The notes below the pieces were generated by a model. It did not search any database. It was given only the letters and a program-made list of their open reading frames with translations, and was not told the origin of the DNA. Shown here piece by piece: positions 8,516 to 17,134 of a DNA stretch of 40,379 nt. The stretch comes from Phycisphaerae bacterium. Lineage in GTDB: Bacteria; Planctomycetota; Phycisphaerae; Tepidisphaerales; Tepidisphaeraceae. The stretch covers positions 1 through 40,379 of the forward strand of contig JACMML010000093.1 in NCBI GenBank assembly GCA_014379105.1, read 5' to 3'. The translations under genes were made by a program, and so were the position numbers. Each line of letters begins with the position of its first letter. Position 1 is the stretch's first letter.

Positions 8516-9472
8516 TCAGGCCTTCACCTGCGTTGCGAGAATACGTGCGATGGCTTCACACATCTCGGTTCGGTGAATGCCGTTCAGCGCCAGCGCCAAT
8601 TGCGTCTCCATCAATCCATACGGAATACCCGTGTCGAACCGCTGGCCGTGAGCTTGCACGAGCCAGTATTTCTCGGTCTGCTGTCGCAGGTGTTCCTGGG
8701 CGGCGGTGAGCTGAATTTCCCCTTTTTCGCGAATGTTGTTCTTGATCAGGTATTCGATCGAATCGAAGATTCCTGACCCGAAGACATACAGCCCGAAGTG
8801 CGCGAAGTAATTGCCCGCCGGAAGTCCGGGCGTGACGAGATTTTCACGGGCAAACTCGATGCTGGGCTTTTCGTGGATCAGGTCGGCCTTGAAAATGCCT
8901 TTGTTGGCATCGACGGGCGTTCCTTTGCAGACGCCAAAGAGGTGCAGCAGGCGTTCGAGCGTCGGCTGCACGGCGCTTGCAGCTTCGAGCATATACTGCT
9001 CGTAGATGCGGATGAGCTGGCGGGCGCAACGGTCTTTGATGTCGCTGATGTAGATATGGTCGCCGAGCATCAGCAGAACGGGTTCACCATTGGCGAACTC
9101 CTTAGCCTGGAACACAGCGTGGCCGAAGCCTTCGGGCGTCGATTGCTCGGCGAAGTAAAGGCGCTCACCGAACGAGTGAAGCTTTTCGGATTCCAGAATC
9201 GCCCAGTCTTTACCGCGATAGGCCTTGGCCTCTTCGTTGTTCATCCGCCGGAAATACTCGCGATAGATTTTTTCTTGCCCCGGCGGGGTGACGATGCAGA
9301 TTTCTTCGATCCCGGCCTCGATGGCCTCCTCGCCGATGATCTGAATGACCGGCTTGGAAAGCCCGTCTCGATCGACCAGCGGGAACATCTCCTTCTTCAC
9401 CGCGTTGGATGCCGGGTATTGCCGCGTCCCGCGTCCGGCGGCAGTAATGACAGCTTTGCGAACCTTGGCCAT
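8516..9472 (-). CDS. galU: UTP-glucose-1-phosphate uridylyltransferase
   Basis: GalU makes UDP-glucose from glucose 1-phosphate and UTP in the cytoplasm, feeding envelope polysaccharides and glycogen-like pools. The 318-residue length is near the family norm. The nucleotide-binding N-terminus reads KAVITAAGRGTRQYPAS with the KEMFPLVDRD segment; FAEQSTPEGFGHAVFQAKEF and LMLGDHIY follow as expected. The C-terminal part QAHGQRFDTGIPYGLMETQL carries the substrate-site residues found in the GalU group. A strong ribosome binding site (AGAGGAG) is placed just upstream of the ATG and a plausible promoter lies at 9494-9521. Confidence 0.95.
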   Translation of the reverse strand: MAKVRKAVITAAGRGTRQYPASNAVKKEMFPLVDRDGLSKPVIQIIGEEAIEAGIEEICIVTPPGQEKIYREYFRRMNNEEAKAYRGKDWAILESEKLHSFGERLYFAEQSTPEGFGHAVFQAKEFANGEPVLLMLGDHIYISDIKDRCARQLIRIYEQYMLEAASAVQPTLERLLHLFGVCKGTPVDANKGIFKADLIHEKPSIEFARENLVTPGLPAGNYFAHFGLYVFGSGIFDSIEYLIKNNIREKGEIQLTAAQEHLRQQTEKYWLVQAHGQRFDTGIPYGLMETQLALALNGIHRTEMCEAIARILATQVKA

Positions 9473-9493
9473 GAATTGACTCCTCTGATCGCG

Positions 9494-9521
9494 AGGATAG
9501 TGCCGGAGCGGTTGGTCGCAA
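9494..9521 (-). promoter_or_regulatory. Predicted galU promoter
   Basis: On the minus strand, TTGCGA (9521-9516) and TATCCT (9499-9494) are separated by 16 bases and lie about 20 bases before the galU ATG. The -10 hexamer TATCCT has the same form as that in front of leuB. It is a pattern call without experimental support. Confidence 0.45.
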
Positions 9522-9616
9522 ATGGGTTGTATGGATTTGGCTAATTTTTGTGCGAAAGAAAGTAACCGCCTCGGTCGGCTGTTGACCGATTCGGTTTAAC
9601 GGTACGCTTTAAGTCA

Positions 9617-10759
9617 ATGGTTCTACGCGCCATCATCCTCAGTTCTCTGGTCTGTACTGTTGGGCTGTCGCAAACACTTCCAACGACAAACGAGTCCAAC
9701 CAAAGCGGGATGGCGGTCTACTCCGGGAATGATCTGCTGCTCAATTACCGGCCGGAATCCACGCTGGTCACGCCGGTGCACAAAATTGAGAAGCCGAAGT
9801 ACCCCGCGATCGACATCCACTGCCATTGGGTCGGCCAACTCGATCCCAAGATGCTCCTGGCAAATATGGAAGAGCTGGGGATCAGCCACGCTGTAAACCT
9901 GAGTGGCGGTTTCGGCAAAGATCTACTGGCGATGCTCGATCGATTCACCGCCGCCTCGAACGGCCGGCTGATCATTTTTGCGAACCTTGATTTCAAGCCC
10001 ATCGACGACGCGGAATTCGGCACGTACAACGCCCAGATTCTGGAAGCCGCGCGCGCCAAGGGATGCGCCGGACTCAAGCTCTTCAAATCACTCGGACTTA
10101 CGATCCGCGACAAAGCCGGAAAAATCGTGCCGGTTGACGACCCGCGTTTTAATCCGGTCTGGCAAACTTGCGCACGTCTGAAGATGCCGGTGCTGATCCA
10201 TAGCGCCGATCCCAAGTCATTTTTCACACCGACCGATGCCCGTAACGAGCGCTGGATGCAGTTGAAGCGTCATCCCGGCTGGAGCTTTTTCGGCGGTGAT
10301 TTTCCGAAATGGGACGAAGTCGTCGCGCAGCGGAATCGCATGATCAAAGCGAATCCGGAGACGACGTTCATTATCGCCCACATGGCCGAGGGATCGAACG
10401 ACTATGCGCTGCTTGGCAAGTGGCTCGACGAAATGCCGAACATGAACATCGACATCTCCGGCCGCGAGAATGAGATCGGGCGCCAGCCGCTGGCATCGCG
10501 GCGATTTTTCATCAAGTACGCGGACCGCATCCTCTTCGGCACCGACCGCTACCCCGGCCGACCGGACCAGCCGCGCAATCGCATTTACTACCGGATGCTG
10601 GAGACAGAGGATGAGTATTTTGATTATTACGATCACCCGTATCCGCCCACCGGCGAGTGGAAAATCTACGGGCTGAATCTTCCCGATGACGTGCTGGAGA
10701 AAATCTATCGCGGCAATGCCGCGCGTCTGCTCGGACTCGATCTGAAAGGGCCGAACTGA
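9617..10759 (+). CDS. Exported amidohydrolase (Amidohydro_2-type TIM barrel)
   Basis: This is a metal-dependent hydrolase or decarboxylase-like protein of the amidohydrolase-related family. The N-terminus MVLRAIILSSLVCTVGLSQT looks like a signal peptide, so it probably acts in the periplasm. The metal-site residues are visible: the HxH motif in AIDIHCHWVGQLD, a His in VLIHSAD, a His in FIIAHMAEGS and the Asp in ILFGTDRYPGRPD. The 380 residues fit the family plus a leader. The stop overlaps the start of the downstream symporter by one base, suggesting coupled translation and perhaps uptake of its product or of a related carboxylate. The substrate cannot be told. Confidence 0.85.
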   Translation: MVLRAIILSSLVCTVGLSQTLPTTNESNQSGMAVYSGNDLLLNYRPESTLVTPVHKIEKPKYPAIDIHCHWVGQLDPKMLLANMEELGISHAVNLSGGFGKDLLAMLDRFTAASNGRLIIFANLDFKPIDDAEFGTYNAQILEAARAKGCAGLKLFKSLGLTIRDKAGKIVPVDDPRFNPVWQTCARLKMPVLIHSADPKSFFTPTDARNERWMQLKRHPGWSFFGGDFPKWDEVVAQRNRMIKANPETTFIIAHMAEGSNDYALLGKWLDEMPNMNIDISGRENEIGRQPLASRRFFIKYADRILFGTDRYPGRPDQPRNRIYYRMLETEDEYFDYYDHPYPPTGEWKIYGLNLPDDVLEKIYRGNAARLLGLDLKGPN

Positions 10760-12171
10760 TGATCGCCGCGATCCTGTGCGTGATCGCGTTGCTGGCGGTC
10801 GGTCTGCTGCTGCGGGCGACGCTTCATCCATTGAAAGTGCTGTTTATTCCCGCCTCGGTGGTCGCGGGATTAATCGGCTTCGGCCTGATTCAATCGATCG
10901 GTCGGTGGGAGCCGAGTTTGCCGGCCAGCTGGCTTGGATCGGCACCGGCCAACACGCGCGCCATCGCCGCGACACTGGCGACTTGGCCGACGACGCTGGT
11001 CGCGGTCGTCTTCGCCGGGCTGCTGCTGGAAGGCAATATGCAGTTGAGCTTCGGGCAGGCGCTGCGCCGGGGTGCGCGGTCCGGCATCTGTGCGTGGATC
11101 ATCATCCTGGGGCAAATCGTGATCGGGCTGGTCATCTACATGCTGGTGGTTCGGTATCAGTACGCCGATGTGCCACCAACATTCAGCCAACTGCTCGAAG
11201 TCAGCTGGGCCGGCGGTCACGGCGCGTCGGGCGCGATGGCGAGCATCTATACCGCGCAGGGATTCGCGCCGGGCAGAGATATCGCGTTTTTTCTCGCGAC
11301 ATTCGGGTTGATCTATGGCGTCGTCAGCGGGTTGATCATCGTCAATATTGCAATCCGTCGCGGCTGGATTTCCGGGGGTGTGTCACGCGGCGGACTGGAT
11401 CATATCAACGGGCTTGAGCCTTCACTTAGCCCCACGCCGTCAACGTTTGCGCGCTCGCGCAGCGAAGTGATCGATCCGCTCACGCTTCAGGTGCTCATCA
11501 TCGGCCTGGCGTTTGGCGTGGGTTTTTTGCTGCGCCAGGCGTTTGTCTTCGCCGTCGTGGCGTTCCTCGGTCCAGACAATCCGAACATCCACGGCGAGCC
11601 GGTGGAAGTGATCGACGACATTCCGCTGTTCCTATTCGCGCTGGTGGGTGGATGGCTGGTGAAATTCGCCCTGTCGAAGTTGGGGCTCGCGCGACTTATT
11701 GACCCCGAATCCATTCGGCGTATCGTCGGCGTTGCGATGGAGTTCCTCATCGTCGCGGCCATCTCCACAATGCGCATCGAATCGCTGACGGGATACCTGC
11801 TCCCAATTTTTGCGATGATCGTCCTCGCGGCGGCGTGGTCGGTGTTCACGCTGCTTTGGCTTTCACGAAAACTCTTGCCGCGTGAATACTGGTTTGAGCT
11901 CGGACTGCTGAATTTCGGCTTCAGCACCGCCAACACGCCCCAGGGATTCATGCTGCTGCGGATCGTCGATCCCGACCTGAAAACGCGGGCCGCAGAGGAC
12001 TATGCCGTCGCCGCGCCGCTATCGGCGCCGTTCATCGGCGGGGGGATCATCACGTTTGTCGGATTTCCCCTGCTCCTGACAAACGTCGGCCCGGTGGTTG
12101 TGACCGGTCTGGCACTGGCGCTGATGCTGGCGCTCTATTTCGTTGGACGGCGACTTGCCCGATCGGGCTGA
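10759..12171 (+). CDS. GltS-like sodium:carboxylate (glutamate) symporter family
   Basis: The 470-residue membrane protein has about ten or more hydrophobic helices and looks like the sodium:glutamate symporter family, which imports glutamate or a similar anion with sodium. Two family-like GGHG/GG motifs are visible: SWAGGHGASGAMASIYTAQ in the first half and FSTANTPQGFMLLRIVDP plus PFIGGGIITFVGFP in the second, as expected from an inverted-repeat fold. The ATG overlaps the stop of the amidohydrolase gene as TGATG, so the pair is likely translated together. The similarity is clear at the family level, but glutamate as the substrate is only the family default. Confidence 0.8.
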   Translation: MIAAILCVIALLAVGLLLRATLHPLKVLFIPASVVAGLIGFGLIQSIGRWEPSLPASWLGSAPANTRAIAATLATWPTTLVAVVFAGLLLEGNMQLSFGQALRRGARSGICAWIIILGQIVIGLVIYMLVVRYQYADVPPTFSQLLEVSWAGGHGASGAMASIYTAQGFAPGRDIAFFLATFGLIYGVVSGLIIVNIAIRRGWISGGVSRGGLDHINGLEPSLSPTPSTFARSRSEVIDPLTLQVLIIGLAFGVGFLLRQAFVFAVVAFLGPDNPNIHGEPVEVIDDIPLFLFALVGGWLVKFALSKLGLARLIDPESIRRIVGVAMEFLIVAAISTMRIESLTGYLLPIFAMIVLAAAWSVFTLLWLSRKLLPREYWFELGLLNFGFSTANTPQGFMLLRIVDPDLKTRAAEDYAVAAPLSAPFIGGGIITFVGFPLLLTNVGPVVVTGLALALMLALYFVGRRLARSG

Positions 12172-12241
12172 ACCGACGGCGAAACGCGTCGCACGCAGCG
12201 TGCGCTTGACCCACCGCACAGCGCGTCTTACAACCGATCGC

Positions 12242-13291
12242 ATGCGACGATTTTTCCTGCGCTTTGCCGCGGCCGGCGATCTGATCGATGACGTCTACGT
12301 CATCACCAATAAGCAGATCGCAGTCACCTCCAGCGGCAAGTACTACATCAAGTGCTTTCTTGGCGACAAGACCTGCCAGTGCACTGCGCGGATGTGGAAC
12401 GCCAGCAAGGAGATGTTCGCCCAGCTGCCTGAGAGCGGTTTTGTGCACGTGCGCGGACGACTGGAAAATTATCAGGGCAACAATCAGATCATTGTCGAGT
12501 TCTGGGGTCCGCCGCAGGAGAACAGCTATCACGTAGAAGACCTGATGCCGACGACGAGCAAGGACATCCGCCAGATGTTCACGCGCGTCGTCGAGCTGTG
12601 CGAAAGCCTGCAGAATCGCCATCTTGCGGCGATCGTCGATGCGTTCATCGCGGATGATGAGTTGATGACCAATTTCCGCCGTGCTCCGGCGGCGATGAGT
12701 TTTCACCATTCGTATATCGGCGGGCTGCTCGAGCACACGCTGAATGCGATGGAAGTCGCCGACGCGGTCGCGAAGTTTTATCCGCGGCTAAGCCGCGACC
12801 TTGTCGTGGCTGGCGTGTTCCTGCACGATTTGGCCAAGACATGGGAGCTAAAATACGCCACGTCGTTCGGCTACACCGACGGCGGCCAGCTAGTCGGGCA
12901 TATCGTCAAGATCGCGCTGTGGATTGAAGACAAAGCGAAGCTCGCGGCGCAGCAACTAGGCGAGGAGATCCCGCGCCCGCTGATCGACGTTCTGCAACAC
13001 ATTATGCTTTCCCACCACGGCGAGCCGCAGTTCGGCGCCGCCAAAGTCCCGGCTACGCCAGAGGCCATCGCGGTGCATATGATCGAAAACATGGACGCCA
13101 AATTGATGATGGCGTTGTGCTCCACCCGCGACGACGAAAGCCCGACCGAAGGCAATTGGACAGAGTATCTCAAGGCATTCAACGTTCGCATGTACAAGCC
13201 GGACGTCGCGCCGGCAGACATCGTTGAAGAGACGCCGGCGATAATGATCACAAACCCATTGTTCGGCGACGTTATCAGTAAAAAGCGCTAG
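12242..13291 (+). CDS. YhaM-like 3'-5' exonuclease, OB-fold plus HD domain
   Basis: The 349-residue protein joins an N-terminal OB-fold nucleic acid binding domain (about 1-105, with SGKYYIKCFLGDKTCQCTARMW and VHVRGRLENYQGNNQI) to a C-terminal HD domain. The HD signature is seen as SFHHSYIGGLLEHTLNAM, then VFLHDLAKTWEL and LSHHGEPQFGA, which supply the metal ligands. This is the order in the YhaM/CBF1 family of 3'-5' exoribonucleases, though their length is nearer 315. I take the ATG at 12242, whose MRRFFLRFAAAGDLIDD aligns with the family start; a longer frame from 12143 would overlap the symporter. The gene ends 2 bases before a REP palindrome begins. Confidence 0.85.
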   Translation: MRRFFLRFAAAGDLIDDVYVITNKQIAVTSSGKYYIKCFLGDKTCQCTARMWNASKEMFAQLPESGFVHVRGRLENYQGNNQIIVEFWGPPQENSYHVEDLMPTTSKDIRQMFTRVVELCESLQNRHLAAIVDAFIADDELMTNFRRAPAAMSFHHSYIGGLLEHTLNAMEVADAVAKFYPRLSRDLVVAGVFLHDLAKTWELKYATSFGYTDGGQLVGHIVKIALWIEDKAKLAAQQLGEEIPRPLIDVLQHIMLSHHGEPQFGAAKVPATPEAIAVHMIENMDAKLMMALCSTRDDESPTEGNWTEYLKAFNVRMYKPDVAPADIVEETPAIMITNPLFGDVISKKR

Positions 13292-13293
13292 TC

Positions 13294-13376
13294 TTGTAGC
13301 GGCCGCCGTCCCGGCGGCTTCTTCCCGATAATGCAAGTTGCTTTTAAAATAGCCGCCGGGACGGCGGCCGCTACAA
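13294..13376. repeat. REP-like palindrome, left of the RAYT gene
   Basis: Two 26-bp arms, 13294-13319 and 13351-13376, are perfect reverse complements, each starting TTGTAGCGGCCGCCGTCC on its outward side, with a 31-base spacer. The second palindrome at 13910-13995 shares the arm sequence but has a different spacer. Both flank a Y1-type transposase, as in REPtrons. Confidence 0.9.
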
Positions 13377-13419
13377 CCGTTTATTCCAAGCATCGCGTCT
13401 TTGGTATAGTTCGTGACTG

Positions 13420-13905
13420 GTGCTGAGTCCCGATCCAACCTCCAAGAGATTTCCCAGTAAGCCTCCTCGGCTGGACTCGGTCTTCGCGAAGTATGAATGG
13501 CCGCTCTGGTTTATTACCTTCAATACCTTTGGTCGCCGACATTTATTGGCCTGCCAGTCAGTTCATGAAGCTTTTCTTGCGTATGCGAAACGAGGTTGCG
13601 ATCTAGGCACGGTTGAAGTCGGTCGGTATGTTTTAATGCCAGATCATGTCCACCTATTTGTCCGAGGTGGAGCGAGTCTCGATCTAGGAATGTGGATACG
13701 TGGTCTGAAGCGGGCTATGTCGAAGACAATTTCTACTGACAGCGAAGTTTGGCAGCCCGGATTTTTTGACCACCTTCTTCGCAATGACGAGAGCTACGAA
13801 CAGAAATGGGAATATGTGAGATTAAACCCAGTTCGCAAGGGGTTGGTGAACACGACCGATGAGTGGCCGTATGCTGGCGAAGTTGTAAGGATCGATCGCC
13901 CCTAA
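13420..13905 (+). CDS. REP-associated tyrosine transposase (RAYT, Y1/HUH type)
   Basis: RAYT proteins are single-strand DNA nucleases of the IS200/IS605-like Y1 superfamily that cut and join near REP palindromes. The 161-residue product carries the HUH motif as H76 and H78 in VLMPDHVHLFV and the family C-terminal block KWEYVRLNPVRKGLV with the likely nucleophilic tyrosine in or just before it (Y126 or Y132). A GTG start at 13420 begins the recognisable protein. Base composition is lower in GC than the neighbours, which suits a transferred gene. It is bracketed by two near-identical palindromes at 13294 and 13910, which are probably its own recognition elements. Confidence 0.88.
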   Translation: MLSPDPTSKRFPSKPPRLDSVFAKYEWPLWFITFNTFGRRHLLACQSVHEAFLAYAKRGCDLGTVEVGRYVLMPDHVHLFVRGGASLDLGMWIRGLKRAMSKTISTDSEVWQPGFFDHLLRNDESYEQKWEYVRLNPVRKGLVNTTDEWPYAGEVVRIDRP

Positions 13906-13909
13906 CGGC

Positions 13910-13995
13910 TTGTAGCGGCCGCCGTCCCCGGCGGCTTTTCTTCCGTGCGCAGCCAGCAGGAAATGGAGAAGCCGCCGGGACGGCGGCCGCTACAA
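13910..13995. repeat. REP-like palindrome, right of the RAYT gene
   Basis: The left arm 13910-13936 and right arm 13970-13995 pair as reverse complements apart from one extra C (CCCC for CCC) in the left arm. The arm sequence matches that of the palindrome at 13294-13376. The spacer of about 33 bases differs between the two copies. Confidence 0.9.
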
Positions 13996-14000
13996 CGTGA

Positions 14001-14378
14001 TCACTTGATCAGCACAACTAACCTCGGCGCAAAGATCAGCAGCCCGATGATGGCCGAACCGCATGCCGAAATCAGCACCGCGCCGGCGGCGACGTCTTTG
14101 GCGCGTTCGACCAGGGGATGAAATTCCGGCGACGCGACGTCGGCGAGAAATTCAAACGCGGTATTCAGCGCCTCGGCCGTCCAGACCGCCATGATCGCCA
14201 GCACGATCCAGCACCACTCCGCCGATCCCAATTGAAACCATAGCCCAGCTCCTGCGACGATGACTGTGACGGCGGCGTGAATCCACGCGTTGTGTTGCGA
14301 TTGCAGCATTACCCAAGCGCCCCTGGCCGCGAATTTAAAGCTGCGGGAGCGGTCAGCGATTGTGAATGGCTTGGGCAT
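14001..14378 (-). CDS. dgkA: Small membrane diacylglycerol/undecaprenol kinase, DgkA type
   Basis: The protein is a small integral membrane lipid kinase of the PF01219 family, which phosphorylates diacylglycerol in Gram-negative bacteria or undecaprenol in Gram-positives. About three hydrophobic helices are visible. The family fingerprint is the run AEALNTAFEFLAD followed by the block LVERAKDVAAGAVLI, matching the E-x-x-N-x-A-x-E and AKD-x-x-x-A-A-V motifs. The ATG at 14378 gives 125 residues, the usual length; a TTG at 14417 would add 13 residues and nearly touch the upstream gene. It is the second gene of a minus-strand pair with the isomerase-like gene. A different lipid kinase family is found at 1862. 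Confidence 0.9.
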   Translation of the reverse strand: MPKPFTIADRSRSFKFAARGAWVMLQSQHNAWIHAAVTVIVAGAGLWFQLGSAEWCWIVLAIMAVWTAEALNTAFEFLADVASPEFHPLVERAKDVAAGAVLISACGSAIIGLLIFAPRLVVLIK

Positions 14379-14418
14379 GAGATTCGAGTGATGCGTCGCA
14401 AATCGCGCGCGGATCAAT

Positions 14419-15228
14419 TCAGGAGAGCCGCTGGGTCATGTATTGTACGAATTGTGGAATGGAGACCTCGGGTTCCGGCCCTTCGGCGCGCCAGCGTTTT
14501 TCGGTCTCCAGAGAGTACCAGTTGGTGTAGTTGATGGATTTCAGCGCGGCCAGGCATTCGTCGATCGGCAACTCACCTTCTCCAAGCAGCGTGGGGATGC
14601 TGCGGCCATCAATGCGGTTGGAATCCTTGATGTGGATATGCCGGATGTATTTGCCAAGTCGCTCGGCGGTTCGCGCGGGAGGCTCGCCTTTGCGGAAGGG
14701 ATGCTCTACGTCCCACAACACGCCCACCTCATCGGGCGAAAAGTCTGATACGAGCTCGAGCACTTCGTCACTGGTGGCCCAGTCGTCGTGTGTTTCAAGC
14801 ACTGGCGTACAGTCATGCGCGGCCGCGATCTTGATGATCTGCTTCAGGTGACGACGCGCCAGATCGGCGGCCTCGATGCGCGAGATCTCTTTTGGCACGC
14901 CGCCGCCAAAGATGCGCAGCAGCCTGGTATGCGTCTGGCGCGCGAGCAACGCGTATCGGTGTGTTTCGTCCAGAAAACTCTGCCAGCGCTGGCTATCCAG
15001 CGTGACGAGCGTGGTCGAGAGATTGAAGCACGGCAGGCGAAGATTGCACTCGGTAAGCCGGCGGAGCGTCTCGGGGAGTTCGGTGGTAAAATGAGGCAGA
15101 CGCGTAATGTCGATCTCACTGGCGATGCCGCGAAAATCAATGCCGGAAACACCCGATTGTGTGCAGCCGTCAATGATCTGTTCGAGCGTCCACGCGGGGC
15201 AAGCCAGCGTTGAGATGCAGAGCTTCAT
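14419..15228 (-). CDS. Sugar phosphate isomerase/epimerase-like TIM barrel protein
   Basis: The 269-residue protein belongs to the xylose isomerase-like AP endonuclease 2 superfamily, which includes sugar epimerases, isomerases and inosose dehydratase-like enzymes. Typical signs are the start MKLCISTLACPAW, TPVLETHDDWATSDEVLELV, the metal-site-like GVLWDVEHPFRKGEPP, HIHIKDSN and a closing YSLETEKRW stretch. These supply the acidic and histidine metal ligands expected in the fold. The start codon CAT is palindromic with the ATG of the opposite-strand acetyltransferase region. Which sugar it acts on cannot be told. dgkA follows on the same strand. Confidence 0.85.
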   Translation of the reverse strand: MKLCISTLACPAWTLEQIIDGCTQSGVSGIDFRGIASEIDITRLPHFTTELPETLRRLTECNLRLPCFNLSTTLVTLDSQRWQSFLDETHRYALLARQTHTRLLRIFGGGVPKEISRIEAADLARRHLKQIIKIAAAHDCTPVLETHDDWATSDEVLELVSDFSPDEVGVLWDVEHPFRKGEPPARTAERLGKYIRHIHIKDSNRIDGRSIPTLLGEGELPIDECLAALKSINYTNWYSLETEKRWRAEGPEPEVSIPQFVQYMTQRLS

Positions 15229-15283
15229 GCAGGCACGCTATAACAGGCAATGCTTTGAAGCAATCGAAAGGACCAGTCCACCG

Positions 15284-16093
15284 ATGCAGCTGGAAGTGCT
15301 ATCCGGAGCGGCCGCTAGCAACGCGATACACCTGTTATCGCTTTTCGACCGCGCCCGCGCCACATTTTGCGCGCTGGGGCTGGAGACAGTCCCGACCGAC
15401 CTCGGGACCGCCATTTGTTCGTGCGAATTGCTGCCAATATATGACGCCAATGCACTCTTTGATGCTCGCTTGCCCGCGGGCCTTGAGATGAAGACGGCTT
15501 GGGAGGGTATCGAATCGGCCTTTCGAGATCGTCAAACGCATTGTCTGCAAGTTCGAGTCAATCTCACCGCGCTGCCGGCCGAGCGGGAGCCTGTAATTGC
15601 ATGGCTGCTGCAGGCGGGTTGGCGCGAATATCGCCGAAACGTCTACCGGCTGATGGCGGCTCCCGCGATGGTGAATACGGGGCTCATTATCATCTCGGCG
15701 CGGGCGGCGGTTCGGGAATATGAACAATTCGCCCGGCGCGCGGCAGGCTCCCAGCCGCGACTGGCAGACGCATCACTGCTGCGCCTCGATGACCCGCGAT
15801 ACGAGGTGCTCGTGCTATTGATGGACGGCGCGATCGTCGCGCGCGCGGGCGTGCTAACACTTGGGGAAGTCGGGCTGATCGAACAGGTGCACGTGCTGGG
15901 GGATCAGCGCGGCCGCGGGTTTGGATTTGCCGTCATACAGCACGCGATCGATCTTTGCGCCCGAGCGCAGTTCAAACACGTGCTGCTCGGTTGCGATTCA
16001 ACCAACGTCGCGGCGATAAAGCTCTATGCGTCGCTCGGGTTCGCTAAGATCGGCGAGTCCGCCGAATGGCGCGCGCCGTCTACTTTTGCGTAG
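15284..16093 (+). CDS. GNAT-family N-acetyltransferase
   Basis: The C-terminal third is a GNAT fold: the acetyl-CoA-binding motif A is seen as DQRGRGFGFAVIQHAIDLC and the end as NVAAIKLYASLGFAKIGE, both typical. The N-terminal part (about 1-130) is a less clear domain that may be a second, degenerate GNAT copy. I take the ATG at 15284, preceded by a purine-rich AAAGGA; longer frames from 15107 or 15227 would overlap the divergent isomerase gene. The last 70 bases overlap the 3' end of the convergent glycosyltransferase. The acyl acceptor is unknown. Confidence 0.75.
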   Translation: MQLEVLSGAAASNAIHLLSLFDRARATFCALGLETVPTDLGTAICSCELLPIYDANALFDARLPAGLEMKTAWEGIESAFRDRQTHCLQVRVNLTALPAEREPVIAWLLQAGWREYRRNVYRLMAAPAMVNTGLIIISARAAVREYEQFARRAAGSQPRLADASLLRLDDPRYEVLVLLMDGAIVARAGVLTLGEVGLIEQVHVLGDQRGRGFGFAVIQHAIDLCARAQFKHVLLGCDSTNVAAIKLYASLGFAKIGESAEWRAPSTFA

Positions 16094-17118
16094 ATTTTTT
16101 CGCACGCATCGATGAATTTTCCGGCCGTCAGGTAGTCGTACGCCTCTGCGCCGGCCCGGTCCTGCAGTTGTTGGGCAAGCTGCGTATCGGCAAAGAGGTC
16201 CATGATCCGCTGGGCGATCCCGCGCTGCGTCGGGTTCTTCACCAGGAGCGCGGTGTGACGGTCCTCGATCAGTTCGCAGAGTTGCTGCGTGATCGTCGCG
16301 ACGATCGGCCGCCCCGATGCCATCGCCATGGCAATGAGCATCGGCGAGACATTGCCCGACGGCGTCATCAGGATGCCATCCGCGGCGCTGAAGAGCGGCT
16401 CGATTTCGATGGCCGGGTCGATGTCGGTCGCGATCGTCATCATGCCGGGTTTGAGAATGACATTGCGGACGTGCGCGAGTGTTTCAAGCGCGGGCCCGCG
16501 TCCCCAGACCAGCAGGCGGTAATGAGGCTGAACGATGTGGAGAATGCTGGTCGCCCACATCGCCAGACCGTGGCCGCTGTTGTGGGTGATTTCCAATGGA
16601 ACCAGGAGAACCGTGTCGGTATCGGAAAATCCAAATCGGCGCCGCAGGTCGGTATCGCGTTTCTTCGAGATCGCCGAGAACTTCACGCCCGGCCGGGCAA
16701 TGTGGCAGCGGTCCGCTGGCATGCCTCGCGTGACGAGCCGGCGGCGAACCGTGTCGCTGCTGCAAAGAACCTCCAAAGGCCGATACGCTGACACCGCCCG
16801 TAGCCATCCGATCTGTTGATTTGAGGGGTCGCGCACCGGCGAGAATACGATTCCCCCGCGCCGGCCCAGCGACGCGATCGCCAGCGCCGGCATGCCAAAA
16901 GCGTGCACGACACTCCGCTGATCAAAGGTATGCCGAAGGCGCAGCGCGTCGGCGATCAGCGTCGCGGGGTGGTCGTGCCGAATTTCATACACGCCGGCGC
17001 CAAGGCGGGCCGCGAGCATCGCCACGACCCGCTCGGTTTCCGGATCGCAAATTGCTGATTTAATAAGTAACGGCGGCATCGACAGCCAGAGAGTAGCGAT
17101 TGACCCGGTGTGTGTCAT
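16024..17118 (-). CDS. Glycosyltransferase, GT4-like
   Basis: The product resembles GT4-family glycosyltransferases (GT-B fold): an N-terminal half with HAFGMPALAIASLGRR and SPVRDPSNQQIGWL, a linker, then a C-terminal half with LLVPLEITHNSGHGLAMWA, YRLLVWGRGPALETL, SAADGILMTPSGNVSPMLIAMAMASGRPIVAT, and HTALLVKNPTQRGIAQRIMDLF. The serine/proline loop stands where GT4 enzymes have the E-x7-E sugar nucleotide site (the first glutamate is not obvious). I start at the ATG at 17118, only 17 bases from the divergent hisD start; 17079 is an alternative. Its 3' end overlaps the GNAT gene by 70 bases. The sugar and acceptor are unknown; an envelope glycan is plausible. Confidence 0.75.
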   Translation of the reverse strand: MTHTGSIATLWLSMPPLLIKSAICDPETERVVAMLAARLGAGVYEIRHDHPATLIADALRLRHTFDQRSVVHAFGMPALAIASLGRRGGIVFSPVRDPSNQQIGWLRAVSAYRPLEVLCSSDTVRRRLVTRGMPADRCHIARPGVKFSAISKKRDTDLRRRFGFSDTDTVLLVPLEITHNSGHGLAMWATSILHIVQPHYRLLVWGRGPALETLAHVRNVILKPGMMTIATDIDPAIEIEPLFSAADGILMTPSGNVSPMLIAMAMASGRPIVATITQQLCELIEDRHTALLVKNPTQRGIAQRIMDLFADTQLAQQLQDRAGAEAYDYLTAGKFIDACEKIYAKVDGARHSADSPILANPSDA

Positions 17119-17134
17119 CCGTAGGATCGGTCCC

